Source: Curtobacterium flaccumfaciens
GTDB lineage: Bacteria; Actinomycetota; Actinomycetes; Actinomycetales; Microbacteriaceae
DNA: 64,000 nt
Assembly: GCA_029689965.1 (NCBI GenBank)
Contig: CP121450.1
Coordinates: 3,776,455-3,840,454, forward strand
Reading direction: 5' to 3'
This document shows positions 20,819 through 31,322 of the stretch, in pieces. The notes under the pieces were generated by a model. It had not been told where the DNA came from, did no database searches, and was given only the letters and a program-made list of their open reading frames with translations. Every line of letters starts with the position of its first letter. Position 1 is the first letter of the stretch. The translations under genes were made by a program, and so were the position numbers.

Positions 20819-23088
20819 GTGGGTGACCTCACCGTGCCTCCGACCGTTCCGGCGCCTCCCGAGATCGCCGGCCCTGCGTGGATCTGGGACGCGTTCCACC
20901 GGGAGACGCCGAACCAGTTGCTGCTCTTTCGTCGTCACGTGGCGATGGTCGAGGGCGCCGTCTCCGGTTCGCTCGAGATCGCCGCGCGCGGCGCGTTCCG
21001 CGTCTGGGTCGACGGCCGGTTCGTGACCCACCACGACGTGCAGAGCGCGTTCCCCGGTGCGGACACCATCCGCGTCGATCTGGAGCCGGTGTTCGCCGCC
21101 CACACCGCGCCTCCCGGCCGAGGCACTGTCACGGCACGCGACATCGACAGCGCCCCGCTCGGCGGTTCCCCGGATGCGGGCTGCACGATCGTGGTCGCGG
21201 CGCACCTGATCGGCGTCGGGACCCACCACCAACAGCGCGCATCGGGCGGTCTGTGGGTGCGCGGAACGCTCATCGACGCATCCGGCACCGAGCACACCGT
21301 CGACTCGGACGCTCGGTGGGAGTGCACGGTGCCGCCGTGGTGGCGGCAGGCCACACCGCAGACGGTGTGGTCGACCGGCTACGCCGAACGGTCCGATCGG
21401 CCGCTGTCGACGAGACGCTCATCGCCGGACTCGGTGACGGCTGGGCGCTGCCGTCACGTACCCCGACCCGGGGGCACCCGCCCCGTTCGACCGGGAGGTG
21501 CGCGAGACCCCGGGGAACCTCCTCCCGTTCCGTACCGAGTCCGGCACCGTGTCGTCCGTGGCCTGGGAGTCCTCGTGGACCACGCGCGCGGATGCCGCCG
21601 TCGCACTCGGACGCGCGCGGGTCCCCGAGTCCACCGCCGCCCCGGGGGCACCTCGACCATGCCCACGGACGCGACCGTGGCCGGCGGATCCCCGATTCCC
21701 TGGGCTGCCGCCCCCGGACAGCCGGCACCGTCGCCGCGGTTCCGCGAACCGGACGGTACGACGTGTTCGCGCTGCCGCACGAGCAGGTCGGCTTCCTGAC
21801 GCTCGACGTGGAGTGCACAGCGGCCACGACCGTCGACGTCCTGTACGGCGAGGCGCTGGACGAACACGGATGGCCCACCGCCACGCGTCAGGGCATCGCC
21901 GCCGTCGACACGATCTCCGTGCGCCCGGGTCGCACCGTGCACCGTTTCTGGAACCGCCGCGCGTTCCGCTACCTCGCGGTGCTCACCCAAGGCGGCGCGA
22001 CACTGCGCGCCGCGACACTGCACGCGGTGACTGCCCCGCGCCCCGACCCCGTGTTCGCCACGTCGTCCGCACGGTACCGCCGCATGCACGCGGTCAGCGT
22101 CGCCACCGCCGCTGTGGGCCGACAGGACCTGTACGAGGACTGCCCGCTCCGAGAGGGCGGCCACTACACCGCGGACGCCCGGCTCCAGGCGATGTTCGAC
22201 CTCGCCACGACGGGCGTCGCGACGACAGCACGACGCTCGGTGCTGCGGTTCACCGACGCCCAGGACCCCGACGGCATGCTCCCGGCACTCTGGCCGAGCG
22301 GGACGCGCCACCGGATCCCCGACTTCGCGCTGCAGTGGCCCGCGTACGTGGACGACGTGGTCCGCTTCACCGACGACGCCTCTCTGCTCGCCGAGGCGTG
22401 GCCGACGCTCCTCCGCGTCATGGAGTGGGCGCACGACTGCGCACCGTCCGGCACGTTCGACCTCGACGAGCCCGGCTGGTGGCCGTTCATCGACTGGGCA
22501 GCGTTCTCGACCGATGCGCTGCGGGCCGCGGTCGACGCCCAGTACGCGGTCGCGCTGCGGTCGGCGATCGACCTCGCTCGGCGAGCGGGCGACGAAGCCC
22601 GGGCCGAGTTGTACGGTGCGCGGTTGGACTCCGTTCTCGAGGTACTCACGGCAGCCGGTTCGGTGCGACAGCCGCACGCCGCGACGATCCTGCTGTGCGG
22701 GCTCGACGCAGAAGTCGCACGCGAGGTCGTCGCCCCCGATGCCCTCGACGACTTCGCCCCCGACACCGGCTACTTCATGTTCTCGGTCTGCCGCGCGCAG
22801 ATCGTCCTCGGGCATCCGGACCGTGCACGAACGCTGCTCGACACGTACTGGGGAGGAATGCTCGACGCTGGTGCCGGCACCTGGTGGGAGCGGTACTCAC
22901 CCGCACGCGACGTGACCGCCGATGTGAGCCTCTGCCACCCGTGGTCCGCCGGTCCGCTCGTGCTGCTCCCGATGCTCGCGCTCGGCGTGGACCCCTTCGC
23001 CCGATCCGAGCAGACTTCCCGCTTTCCCGCGCAGGACCTCGGCGTCACCGCTGCCCTCCACACTCCCTGGGGCCTCGTGTCCGTCTGA
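20819..23088 (+). CDS. GH78-like alpha-L-rhamnosidase-type glycosidase (frameshifted)
   Basis: About 750 residues with the layout of GH78 proteins: N-terminal beta-sandwich domains (WIWDAFHRETPNQLLLFRR; ALDEHGWPTATRQG), then an (alpha/alpha)6 catalytic barrel with QDLYEDCPLREGGHYTADAR, which matches the conserved D-C-P-x-R-x acid region, WWPFIDWAAF, and the C-terminal VSLCHPWSAGPLVLLP. Frames are disturbed between about 21410 and 21760. A GTG at 20819 follows the previous stop closely; a GTG at 20834 is an alternative. It forms a two-gene operon with the preceding glycosidase. Rhamnosidase activity is the family norm, but relatives act on other sugars. Confidence 0.7.
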
Positions 23089-23268
23089 CACGGTCTCGTG
23101 TCCTGGCTGCATGAACGCCGGGACCGCCGCGAGCCGCGGGTGGACGTCGACATCGTCGCCGAGTCCATGTTGCGGGCCGCAGTCTCGTCGACCACGGCCA
23201 GGGACCCGACCGCGCTGTGAGTCGTTCCGCGACAGACCGTCGGGAGGAAACCCTTGGTTGCCGTCCGC
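23089..23268. other. Short intergenic stretch between converging genes, nothing recognised
   Basis: About 180 bp separate the GH78-like gene from the LysR gene end. I see no gene, no clear terminator stem and no repeat of the families described elsewhere in the window. Confidence 0.5.
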
Positions 23269-24210
23269 CTACCCGAGCGGCTCGACCCCGTACCTGGTGA
23301 CCACGGCCCGCAGCTCGTCAAGGTACGTCTGCGCCTGCACGGTCAGCGGGACGGATGCGTGGGCGATCCACCCGATCTCGATGCGTTCGTCGACGTCGAG
23401 GGGGATCGCGACGATCTCGGGGTCGAGGTCGTCGCTGATCAGTCCGGTGGAGATCGTGTAGCCGCCCAAGCCGATCATGAGGTTGAAGATCGTCGCCCGG
23501 TCCGAGACCCGGATCTCCCGCTGGCTGGACATCGTCGACAGGATCTCCTCGGCCAGGTAGAAGGAGTTGTTCGCCCCCTGGTCGAACGTCAGCCGAGGCA
23601 GGTCCGCCAGGTCGGCGAGGGTCGCGCGCTGCCGAGACGCGAGCGGGTTCCGTCGGGCCACGAAGATGTGCGGCTCCGCGACGAACAGCGGCGTGAACAC
23701 GACCCCGGCGTCCCGCAACAGCTTCCCGAGGACCTGCCGGTTGAAGTCGTTGCGGTAGAGGATGCCCACCTCGCTCCGCAGCGTGCGGACGTCCTCGATG
23801 ATGTCCCACGTGCGCGTCTCGCGGAGCGAGAACTCGTACTCGTCCTCCGCAGCGCCCTCGACCATCCGGACGAACGCCTCCACCGCGAACGAGTAGTGCT
23901 GGGCCGACACCCCGAGCAGCCGACGCGACCGCTGGCCACCGACGTAGCGCTGCTCGAGCAGGGAGACCTGCTCGACCACCTGTCGGGCGTACCCCAGGAA
24001 CTCGACACCGTCGACGGTGAGGACGACACCACGCGCCGAACGCACGAACAGCGCCCGGCCGATCCGGGCCTCCAGATCCTTCATCGCTGCTGACAGCGTC
24101 GGCTGCGCGACGTAGAGCAGATCGGCCGCCGCGCTGATCGAGCCCTCGGTCGCGACCTCGATGAAGTACCGGAGCTGCTGCAGGGTGATGTCGTTCGTGA
24201 CCCGAGCCAT
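23269..24210 (-). CDS. LysR-family transcriptional regulator, probably of mesX-mesD
   Basis: Intact 313-residue LysR protein. The winged helix is at residues 8-66 (ITLQQLRYFIEVATEGSIS; LLYVAQPTLSAAMKDLEARI), followed by the linker and a two-lobe effector domain. It is transcribed divergently from the mesX-mesD pair, with a palindrome (GCTAT-N8-ATAGC) in the shared promoter region, the usual arrangement for a LysR regulator and its target. A sulfur amino-acid precursor or methionine-status effector is inferred from the target only. Confidence 0.92.
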   Translation of the reverse strand: MARVTNDITLQQLRYFIEVATEGSISAAADLLYVAQPTLSAAMKDLEARIGRALFVRSARGVVLTVDGVEFLGYARQVVEQVSLLEQRYVGGQRSRRLLGVSAQHYSFAVEAFVRMVEGAAEDEYEFSLRETRTWDIIEDVRTLRSEVGILYRNDFNRQVLGKLLRDAGVVFTPLFVAEPHIFVARRNPLASRQRATLADLADLPRLTFDQGANNSFYLAEEILSTMSSQREIRVSDRATIFNLMIGLGGYTISTGLISDDLDPEIVAIPLDVDERIEIGWIAHASVPLTVQAQTYLDELRAVVTRYGVEPLG

Positions 24211-24218
24211 AGGCGGAG

Positions 24219-24236
24219 GCTATACCAGCGCATAGC
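24219..24236. promoter_or_regulatory. LysR-type binding site candidate
   Basis: GCTAT-N8-ATAGC is a dyad of the T-N11-A type bound by LysR regulators, 9 bp upstream of the LysR start and about 95 bp before the mesX ATG. Confidence 0.6.
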
Positions 24237-24256
24237 GTTTGGGGATTACCCGATGG

Positions 24257-24282
24257 CCTTCGAATCCCGGCATCATCGAAGG
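24257..24282. promoter_or_regulatory. Second dyad in the LysR-mesX intergenic region
   Basis: CCTTCGA and TCGAAGG form a 7-bp inverted repeat with a 12-bp spacer. It may be a second regulator site or a stem in the mesX leader RNA. The TTCGAATCC inside recalls a tRNA T-loop, but no tRNA can be folded around it. Confidence 0.35.
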
Positions 24283-24329
24283 GCCCCTTTCCCAGTGCCT
24301 CCGGGCGCTCGACGTACGGACTGCCGAAC

Positions 24330-25314
24330 ATGGCGAACGACCTCACCTTCAGCATCACCAGGACTCGGTTCGACGAGGACTACTCCCCCTCGGACAGCTC
24401 CCGGCTGACCACGAACTTCGCCAACCTGGCGCGCGGCGAGCACCGCCAGCAGAACCTCCGCAGCGCGCTCGAGATGATCGACCGTCGCTGCAACGACCTT
24501 GCGTCACCGAGTGGCTCGACCGGCACCCCGGACGGCGATCGGTACCGCGTCGAGCTCGACATCGTCTCGGTCGCCATGCAGTTCGACGACGGCGACTCGG
24601 ACGCGGAGTTCACCCTGCTCGAGATGCTCGACGTCGCGATCCTCGACCAGCACACCGGCAAGCGCCACCGGGGATCCTGGGCAACAACTTCTCCTCGTAC
24701 CTCCGCGACTACGACTTCTCCGTCCTGCTGCCCTCGCTGCCGTCGCTCCCCGCCGACTTCGGCCAGCTCCACGGGCAGCTCTTCCAGCGCTTCCTGGAAT
24801 CGGACGCTTACCGCTCGCAGTTCGATGCCGAGCCCGTCGTCTGCATCAGCGTCTCCACGAGCCAGACGTACCGGCAGACGGGGAACGTCCACCCCGTCCT
24901 CGGCGCCGAGTACCACCACGAGCACTCATCGCTCACCGACGACTACTTCGGGCGGATGGGCATGCAGGTGCGCTACTTCATGCCCCGGGCGGGAAAGCGC
25001 CGCTCGCGTTCTACACGCGCGGCGACCTGCTCGGCGACTACTCGGACCTCCAGCTCATCGGCACGATCGCCACCATGGAGACGTTCCAGAAGATCTACCG
25101 CCCCGAGATCTACAACGCGAACGCGGCCGCCCCGAGCACCTACCGCCCGAGCCTCGAGCACGCGGACTTCTCGACGCCTCCCGTCAGCTACGACCGCGAG
25201 GAACGCAGCCGGCTCGGGATCACGCAGGGGCGCTACACCGAGGAGCACCTCGTGACGCCGCACCGAGCGCTGCTCGAACGGTGGGCCTCCGAGCACACCG
25301 CCCTCACCCACTGA
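24330..25314 (+). CDS. mesX: MesX, DUF1852 partner of the MesD methionine synthase (two frameshifts)
   Basis: The product matches DUF1852 proteins over its whole length, from LTFSITRTRFDEDYSPSDSS through the NNFSSYLRDYDFSVLLPSLP region to the C-terminal IYRPEIYNANAA. Frames change near 24675 and 25000. DUF1852 proteins are typically encoded beside a short, core-type MetE homologue; published genetic work on Acinetobacter named the pair MesX and MesD and found both needed for a folate-independent methionine synthesis that appears to need oxygen. Here mesD follows by 20 bp. The ATG at 24330 has a poor ribosome site. Its biochemical role is unknown; delivery or generation of the methyl group is the natural inference. 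Confidence 0.82.
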
Positions 25315-25334
25315 CCGACTGGAGCTGCACGCGC

Positions 25335-26382
25335 ATGACCACTCTCCTGCCCACCTCGATCGTCGGCAGCCTGCCGAAACCGTCCTGGCTCGCCGAGCCC
25401 GAGCGGCTCTGGTCCCCTGGCTGTTGGAGGGGGCCGCGCTGGCCGAGGGCAAGCAGGACGCACTCCGGGCCGCCGTCCACGAGCAGGAGCAGCGCGGGAT
25501 CGACATCGTCAGCGACGGCGAGCAGACCCGGCAGCACTTCGTCACCACGTTCGTCGAGCACCTCGACGGTGTCGACCTCGAGCGCAAGGAGACCGTCCGG
25601 ATCCGTGACCGGTACGACGCGGCCGTCCCCACCGTCGTCGGCGCGGTGAGCCGTCGTCAGCCGGTCTTCGTCGAGGACGCCGCGTTCCTGCGGGCCCAGA
25701 CCGACCGGCCGATCAAGTGGGCGCTCCCGGCCCGATGACCATGATCGACACGCTCTCCGACCAGCACTACAAGAGCCGCGAGAAGCTTGCGTGGGAGTTC
25801 GCCACGATCCTCAACCAGGAGGCCCGCGAGCTCGAAGCCGCCGGCGTCGACATCATCCAGTTCGACGAGCCCGCCTTCACCGTCTTCCACGACGAGGTGC
25901 AGGACTGGGGCGTCGCCGCGCTCGAGCGCGCCGCCGAGGGATTGCGCGCGGAGACCGCCGTGCACATCTGCTACGGGTACGGCATCGAGGCGAACAACAA
26001 GTGGAAGGAGACGCTCGGCGCCGAGTGGCGGCAGTACGAGCAGTCCTTCCCGCTCCTGCAGCAGTCCTCGATCGACATCGTCTCGCTCGAGTGCATCCAC
26101 TCCCACGTCCCGCTCGACCTCGTCGAGCTCATCCGCGGGAAGAAGGTCATGCTCGGCGCGATCGACGTCGCCACCGAGACCGTGGAGACGCCGGAGGAGG
26201 TCGCAGAGGTACTGCGTCGCGCGCTCGACTTCGTCGATGCGGACAAGCTCATCCCGAGTTCGAACTGCGGAATGGCTCCGCTGGCGCGAGATGCTGCGCT
26301 CTCGAAGCTCGGTGCGCTGTCCGCTGGTGCGGACATCGTGCGGGCCGAGCTCGTCGGCGCCGCCGTCCCGTCGGGACGCTAG
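25335..26382 (+). CDS. mesD: MesD, folate-independent core methionine synthase (two frameshifts)
   Basis: A short MetE-type protein of about 345 residues that lacks the N-terminal folate-binding half of classical MetE. It begins TSIVGSLPKPSWL and carries the catalytic barrel with IQFDEPAF, the zinc ligands in VHICYGYG (His, Cys) and SSNCGM (Cys), and the glutamate in SLECIHSH. It should transfer a methyl group to homocysteine. Frames change near 25415 and 25725. ATG at 25335 has GGAG 11 bp upstream. With mesX upstream it forms a two-gene operon under a divergent LysR regulator and is followed by a strong hairpin at 26402. Confidence 0.85.
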
Positions 26383-26401
26383 CCACTGCAACGCACGCGG
26401 T

Positions 26402-26426
26402 GGCTCTCCTCCCCACGGGGAGAGCC
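26402..26426 (+). terminator. Hairpin after mesD
   Basis: GGCTCTCC and GGAGAGCC form a perfect 8-bp stem with a 9-base loop, starting about 20 bp after the mesD stop. No long U tract follows, as is common in actinobacterial terminators. Confidence 0.7.
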
Positions 26427-26482
26427 GCCGTCTTCGTTGCTCCGGCAGCGTGCTCACTTCTCGATCCGGCCTGGAGGCGCGG

Positions 26483-26788
26483 CTACCGTCCGCCGGGGAG
26501 GCCCTGTTGGTCTCGGCCTCGCCTGCACACCGCGTCGGCTCCGAACCCTACCGAGCTGGACCGGACGTGCTCGAGCGCGATGGCCCGTTCGCGGCGTCGG
26601 CCAACCAACCAGGTCGCCGGCCCGACGATCGGGACGAAGAGCACGACGAGCGTCCATGCGAGCAGAGCCCAACCAGAGGGTGTCGCAGCGCGGAGCAGCG
26701 AGATGAACGCTGCGAGAGCCAGGATCAGTGCGCCGAACGACACGACGATCAGCACGACGTCCAGCGTCGTGGGAACGAGTGGGCTCAT
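26483..26788 (-). CDS. Small membrane protein with PLDc_N-like domain
   Basis: About 100 residues with two hydrophobic segments (DVVLIVVSFGALILALAAFI and WALLAWTLVVLFVPIVGPAT) and the V-P-x-x-G-P motif plus basic tail (WLVGRRRER) typical of the phospholipase D-nuclease N-terminal (PLDc_N) domain found in many stand-alone small proteins. ATG at 26788 is preferred over the GTG at 26812 because AGAGGAG lies 7 bp ahead of it. It has no catalytic domain; function unknown. A copy of the CTGGAGGCGCGG repeat abuts its stop codon. Confidence 0.65.
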   Translation of the reverse strand: MSPLVPTTLDVVLIVVSFGALILALAAFISLLRAATPSGWALLAWTLVVLFVPIVGPATWLVGRRRERAIALEHVRSSSVGFGADAVCRRGRDQQGLPGGR

Positions 26789-26868
26789 GGGCTGCTCCTC
26801 TGCAGTGCTCACGGACCGCCCGGCCGAAGCGTTTGACGATCGCCTCCTGAAACATTAGCGTTCACGGT

Positions 26869-27222
26869 ATGGATGGAGCAATGGTGTTCGCGTTGACGCT
26901 TGAGATCGGCGCCGCCGTCCTCGTGAGCTGGCTGACTTGGAGGGCAGCCACCGGATCGCTCGCTCGGAACGACCTCGCTGGAGTCCGGACGCGGATCACG
27001 ATGTCCAGCGACGCGGCATGGCGCGTCGGGCACCGCGCGGCACTGCGCCCGACGATCATCGCTGGAGTCATCAGCGTGGTGTGGTGCCTGGTGAGCATCA
27101 GCTTTCCGCCACTGCGTACTCCAGTCTCTGTGCTCGTGGCCGCGGTGGTACTCGTCAGCAGCGCGCTCCTGTCCATCCCGATAGCGCACCGCGCCGTTCG
27201 CCGAGCCTCTCCCGAAGGGTGA
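26869..27222 (+). CDS. SdpI-family small membrane protein
   Basis: 117 residues with three hydrophobic segments and, between the first two, the loop pattern of the SdpI/YhfL family: LARNDLAGVRTRITMSSDAAWRVGHRAA, the counterpart of the usual G-x-R-T-x-x-T-x-x-x-x-x-x-W-x-x-x-H motif. In Bacillus SdpI is an immunity and signal-transduction protein, but most actinobacterial homologues are uncharacterised. ATG at 26869 is used. The gene stands alone, divergent from the PLDc_N-like gene. Confidence 0.7.
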   Translation: MDGAMVFALTLEIGAAVLVSWLTWRAATGSLARNDLAGVRTRITMSSDAAWRVGHRAALRPTIIAGVISVVWCLVSISFPPLRTPVSVLVAAVVLVSSALLSIPIAHRAVRRASPEG

Positions 27223-27539
27223 GCATGAACGGCATGCTCCGCGACCGGCACGACAGGATTCGCCTGTCGCGCAATCCGTACGGTCGACGGATCGCCCGTC
27301 CCACGCGGCGGGACCAGCCCTCTCGGAGAAGCTTGTGGCTTGGTCAACAGGGGCGCACAGTCGGGACCTACTCCTACGCGCCCTCCTACGCGCCGCCGCA
27401 CCCGCGCGGCGTGGTTGCTGTCGACCCCGTGGTAGGAGGCGTCGCGGCAGCTGACCCCGCGCGCCGTACATCAGCCTGAGACATGTCGTCGTCCCGATGA
27501 CCGATCCCGTGAGGACCATGCCCATCTACACTCGGCTCT
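27223..27539. other. Intergenic stretch without a supported gene
   Basis: About 320 bp with open frames that have arginine-rich, non-homologous translations and no ribosome site. No hairpin or repeat stands out. It may hold the promoter of the small gene that follows. Confidence 0.4.
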
Positions 27540-27788
27540 GTGATTCGGGGCAGTGTGGCACCGCGCTTCATGCGACGACCGAAGGTCTTCCAGGGCGAAG
27601 CGGTCTGGATCGTGCAGCACGACGAGTCTCCGCACAACACTGTCCTCGGTGTCTTCGCCACGGATGACGAGGCGTATGCCTTCATGGACACGGTGAAGGA
27701 CGACTACGAGAACGGCGTCATCTGCTCGAGCTTCCCGATCGGGTACCGGTCAACGGACGGGGCAGTCCGATACCACGCCGAGAACTGA
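27540..27788 (+). CDS. Small hypothetical protein
   Basis: A soluble 70-80 residue protein with a believable amino-acid balance (VWIVQHDESPHNTVLGVFAT, then DDEAYAFMDTVKDDYENGVI). The W-I-V-x-x-D-E and Y-A-F-M-D-x-V-K-D-D segments suggest a small alpha/beta fold, but I do not recognise a family. Starts could be GTG at 27540 or ATG at 27570; neither has a clear ribosome site. Confidence 0.5.
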   Translation: MIRGSVAPRFMRRPKVFQGEAVWIVQHDESPHNTVLGVFATDDEAYAFMDTVKDDYENGVICSSFPIGYRSTDGAVRYHAEN

Positions 27789-27825
27789 CGCCAGCGTCCG
27801 GCAGCCGGTCCTCCAGCGGTGCCTG

Positions 27826-28263
27826 GTGGACTCGGCCCCCTCGTGGAAGCTTGGGACTCTGCAGTACAACGACGTGACGCTCACCTGGCGCTCGACCATC
27901 AGTGACGACGAGCTAGCCGGCCTCACCGCAGCACATGGAGGGTCACCCGAATCCGGCTGGTGGGATCGGGTAAGCCTGCACTCCCTCGGCGGGGTTGCGG
28001 GGCGAAGCCCCGATGGTGAGCTGGTCGGCTTCGTGAACGTCGCATGGGACGGAGCGGATCACGCGTTTCTGATCGACACGAAGACGCACCCGACCTACCA
28101 ACGTCAGGGCCTTGGAACAGCCGTCGTCCGCTATGCCGTTGACGCGGTTGGGTCTGCTGGCTGCGAGTGGTTGTTCGTCGACTACGGCGAGGACATGGTG
28201 CCCTTCTACGAGGAGGCATGCGGCTTCCTACCCACCCGCGCCGGACTCGTACATCTGCGCTGA
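27826..28263 (+). CDS. GNAT-family N-acetyltransferase
   Basis: 145 residues with a GNAT fold: the acetyl-CoA pyrophosphate loop is THPTYQRQGLGTAVVRYAV (the Q-x-x-G-x-G motif A), preceded by LVGFVNVAWDGADHAFLIDT and followed by FYEEACGFLPT. The substrate cannot be read from sequence. GTG at about 27826 is the most upstream start; the fold begins near LQYNDVTLTWRS. A strong bidirectional hairpin follows at 28306. Confidence 0.8.
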   Translation: MDSAPSWKLGTLQYNDVTLTWRSTISDDELAGLTAAHGGSPESGWWDRVSLHSLGGVAGRSPDGELVGFVNVAWDGADHAFLIDTKTHPTYQRQGLGTAVVRYAVDAVGSAGCEWLFVDYGEDMVPFYEEACGFLPTRAGLVHLR

Positions 28264-28305
28264 TCCGGCGTCTCGGTAGCCGATGGGCCATCGAGACACA
28301 GCAGT

Positions 28306-28332
28306 GCCCGCGGAGGCACGTGCTCCGCGGGC
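28306..28332. terminator. Strong bidirectional terminator hairpin
   Basis: GCCCGCGGAG, loop GCACGTG, CTCCGCGGGC: a perfect 10-bp GC stem, extendable with flanking CAG/CTG, between the converging GNAT and monooxygenase genes. A weaker dyad (GTCTCG ... CGAGAC) lies just before it at 28270-28297. Confidence 0.8.
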
Positions 28333-28347
28333 GCTGTCCGTTGGGGG

Positions 28348-28636
28348 TCAGAGGGTGACGGTCTCGAACTCCAGGAGTTCCGCGCCGGTGGCGACGGGGC
28401 TGCTGCCGCCGTGGTGTGCGCCGGCCTGACCGGTGCGCCACATCTGGTAGGAGTCCTCGTCGGCCCAGGTGGAGACGACGAAGTAACGGCTGCCGCCTGC
28501 GGTGGGGCGGAGGAGCTGGAAGCTTCTCGAAGCCAGGCTGCTGCTCGACGTCGTGGTTCCGGCCGACGAAGCGCGCTTCGAGGTCGGGGCCCTTGCCCTC
28601 GGGGATGGTGATGGCGTTGATCTTCACGACGGACAT
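28348..28636 (-). CDS. Antibiotic biosynthesis monooxygenase-domain protein (one frameshift)
   Basis: About 95 residues of the dimeric alpha/beta ABM fold: VVKINAITIPEGKGPDLEARF at the N-terminus, PGFEKFQLLRPT (the usual G-F-x-x-x-x-L-L-x-P element) and SRYFVVSTWADEDSYQMW. The frame changes near 28523. Members include heme-degrading and quinol monooxygenases as well as many of unknown role. ATG at 28636 follows GAGAGGA. It lies 20 bp after the cation-transporter gene on the same strand and may be cotranscribed with the ArsR-CDF pair. Confidence 0.8.
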
Positions 28637-28656
28637 GGTGTTCCTCTCGATGGTGG

Positions 28657-29690
28657 TCAGTGCTGGTGTGCGTGGGCGACGGGGGTGACGGTGAACTCGT
28701 CGATGTTGCCCATCGCCTCGTGTACGTGCTCGGCGGCATGCTCGGCAATGTGCTCGGCGTCATGCAGGGACGCCGCGGTGACCTCGACGGTGGCAGACCC
28801 GGTGAGGCGGTGGCCGACCCAGCGGAGGCGGAGGTTCCGCACGGCCTCGACGCCGGTGGTGTGTTCGAGGGCGTGCTCGGCCTTGCTCAGGAGGGCGGGG
28901 TCGATGGCGTCCATGAGGCGGGCGCCGATGGACTTCACCGTCCCCAGAGCAGGACCATGATCGAGACGGAGATGAGCAGGCCGAGGATCGGGTCCGCGAT
29001 CGGGAACCCCAGCAGGACGCCGATCGCGCCGAGGACGACCGACAGGGAGGTGAACCCGTCGAGGCGGGCGTGCACGCCGTCCGCGACGAGGGCGGCGGAG
29101 CCGATCTTCTGGCCGACGCGGATGCGGTAGATCGCCACGGCCTCGTTGCCGGCGAAGCCGATCAGGCCGGCTGCGACGAGCAGCCAGGGATTCTCGATGG
29201 GCCGCGGGTTGATGAACCGGTCGATGGCCTGCCAGCCCGCGACGACGGCGGAGAGTGCGACGACGAACACGATGAACATGCCCGCGAGGTCCTCCGCACG
29301 TCCGTACCCGTGCGTGTAGCGGCGGTTCACGACCCGCCGGCCGAGGACGAACGCGACCCACAGTGGCACCGCCGTCAAGGCGTCGGCGAAGTTGTGGATC
29401 GTGTCCGCGAGGAGCGCGATCGACCCGGTGAACGCGACGATCACCGCTTGCAGCACGGTCGTGGCCAGCAGGATGAACAGGCTGATCTTCAACGCTCGGA
29501 CGCCGGCGGTGCTGGCCTCCATCGCGTCGTCGATCGAGTCCGCAGAGTCGTGCGTGTGCGGCACGAACAGGTCGTAGAGGAACCCTTTCACTCCGCCGTG
29601 CGGATGCGAGTGCCCGTGCTCACCGTGGTCGTGGTCGTGGTCATGCCCGTGGTCATGCTGCTCGGCGTGGGTGTGCGCGTGATCAGTCAT
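28657..29690 (-). CDS. Cation diffusion facilitator metal-efflux protein (one frameshift)
   Basis: A CDF-family transporter with a striking His/Asp-rich N-terminus (residues 1-32, many H-D and H-G-H pairs) that should bind zinc or a similar metal. The membrane domain contains the metal-site helices (IALLADTIHNFADALTAVPLW and ADGVHARLDGFTSL), and the cytoplasmic C-terminal domain (TTGVEAVRNLRLRWVGHRL; VEVTAASLHDAEHIAEH) follows after a shift near 28945. It exports divalent cations in exchange for protons. Its start overlaps the stop of the ArsR gene (ATGA), so repressor and pump are one operon. Confidence 0.9.
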
Positions 29691-30046
29691 GCGGAGGCCT
29701 GCTCCCGGTGGTGGTGTGCCTGGCCGACGACATGCTCGGCCTGCTTCACAGCGTCGACCACCAGTTCCGACGCATGCTCGTCGGTCAGCCGGTAGAACAC
29801 GGTCGTGCCTTCGCGGCGAGTCGACACCATCCGGGCCAGGCGGAGCTTGGCCAGGCGCTGCGACACCCCCGCGGGACTCTTGTCGACGACGTCAGCGAGG
29901 TGGTTGACGCTCATCTCCTCGGCGTTCCGCAGTGCGAGGATGATCTTCACCCGGGTGGCGTCCGCGAGCATCGCGAACACCTCGACTGCGAGCTCGACGT
30001 ACTCGGACTCCGGGTCGAGTCCGCAAGGTTGCTTGCCTACGTGCAC
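29687..30046 (-). CDS. ArsR/SmtB-family metal-responsive repressor
   Basis: 119 residues with a winged helix-turn-helix (residues 22-95: VFAMLADATRVKIILALRNAEEMSVNHLADVVDKSPAGVSQRLAKL). A Cys near the N-terminus (KQPCGL) and the C-terminal His cluster (GQAHHHREQ) are candidate metal ligands, consistent with zinc, nickel or cadmium sensing. The gene is coupled to the CDF transporter, the typical self-regulated efflux operon. Start taken as GTG at 30046. Confidence 0.9.
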   Translation of the reverse strand: MHVGKQPCGLDPESEYVELAVEVFAMLADATRVKIILALRNAEEMSVNHLADVVDKSPAGVSQRLAKLRLARMVSTRREGTTVFYRLTDEHASELVVDAVKQAEHVVGQAHHHREQASA

Positions 30047-30168
30047 ACGCAGATACTACACAATCAGCCGACCGGTAATGGTGTCTCGATAGCCGATCCT
30101 CTACTGGGACGGATGCTGCTCGTCACGTGGCCACCTCGCGAGTCGAAACGATGAAGCAGGCTGTACGA

Positions 30169-30210
30169 CGACGAGGGCCCCGCTGCCATTCGGCAGCGGG
30201 GCCCTCGTCG
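30169..30210. terminator. nrdF terminator, 19-bp perfect stem
   Basis: A perfect 19-bp GC-rich inverted repeat with the 4-base loop ATTC starts 14 bp after the nrdF stop. It separates the ribonucleotide reductase operon from the metal-efflux operon's promoter. Confidence 0.92.
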
Positions 30211-30223
30211 TTGGTCGGGTCGA

Positions 30224-31225
<1,002 letters not shown>

Positions 31226-31234
31226 CTAGATACC

Positions 31235-31276
31235 GGACTGGAGGCGCGGTGCGGGGCCGCCCCGCGCCTCCAGTCC
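31235..31276. repeat. 42-bp palindrome of the CTGGAGGCGCGG family between nrdE and nrdF
   Basis: Perfect 15-bp arms (GGACTGGAGGCGCGG and its complement) around a 12-base GC-rich loop, in the roughly 120-bp nrdE-nrdF gap. It would form a very stable RNA hairpin inside the operon mRNA. Sister copies sit at 41449 and 55248. Confidence 0.9.
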
Positions 31277-31322
31277 ATGATGAATTGCGTGAGCAATCAG
31301 AGCATGCACGATGCCGAAGGCA

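Noticed and set aside
24257..24282. tRNA, because of the TTCGAATCC T-loop-like string
   Set aside because: No acceptor stem, anticodon arm or D arm can be drawn around it.
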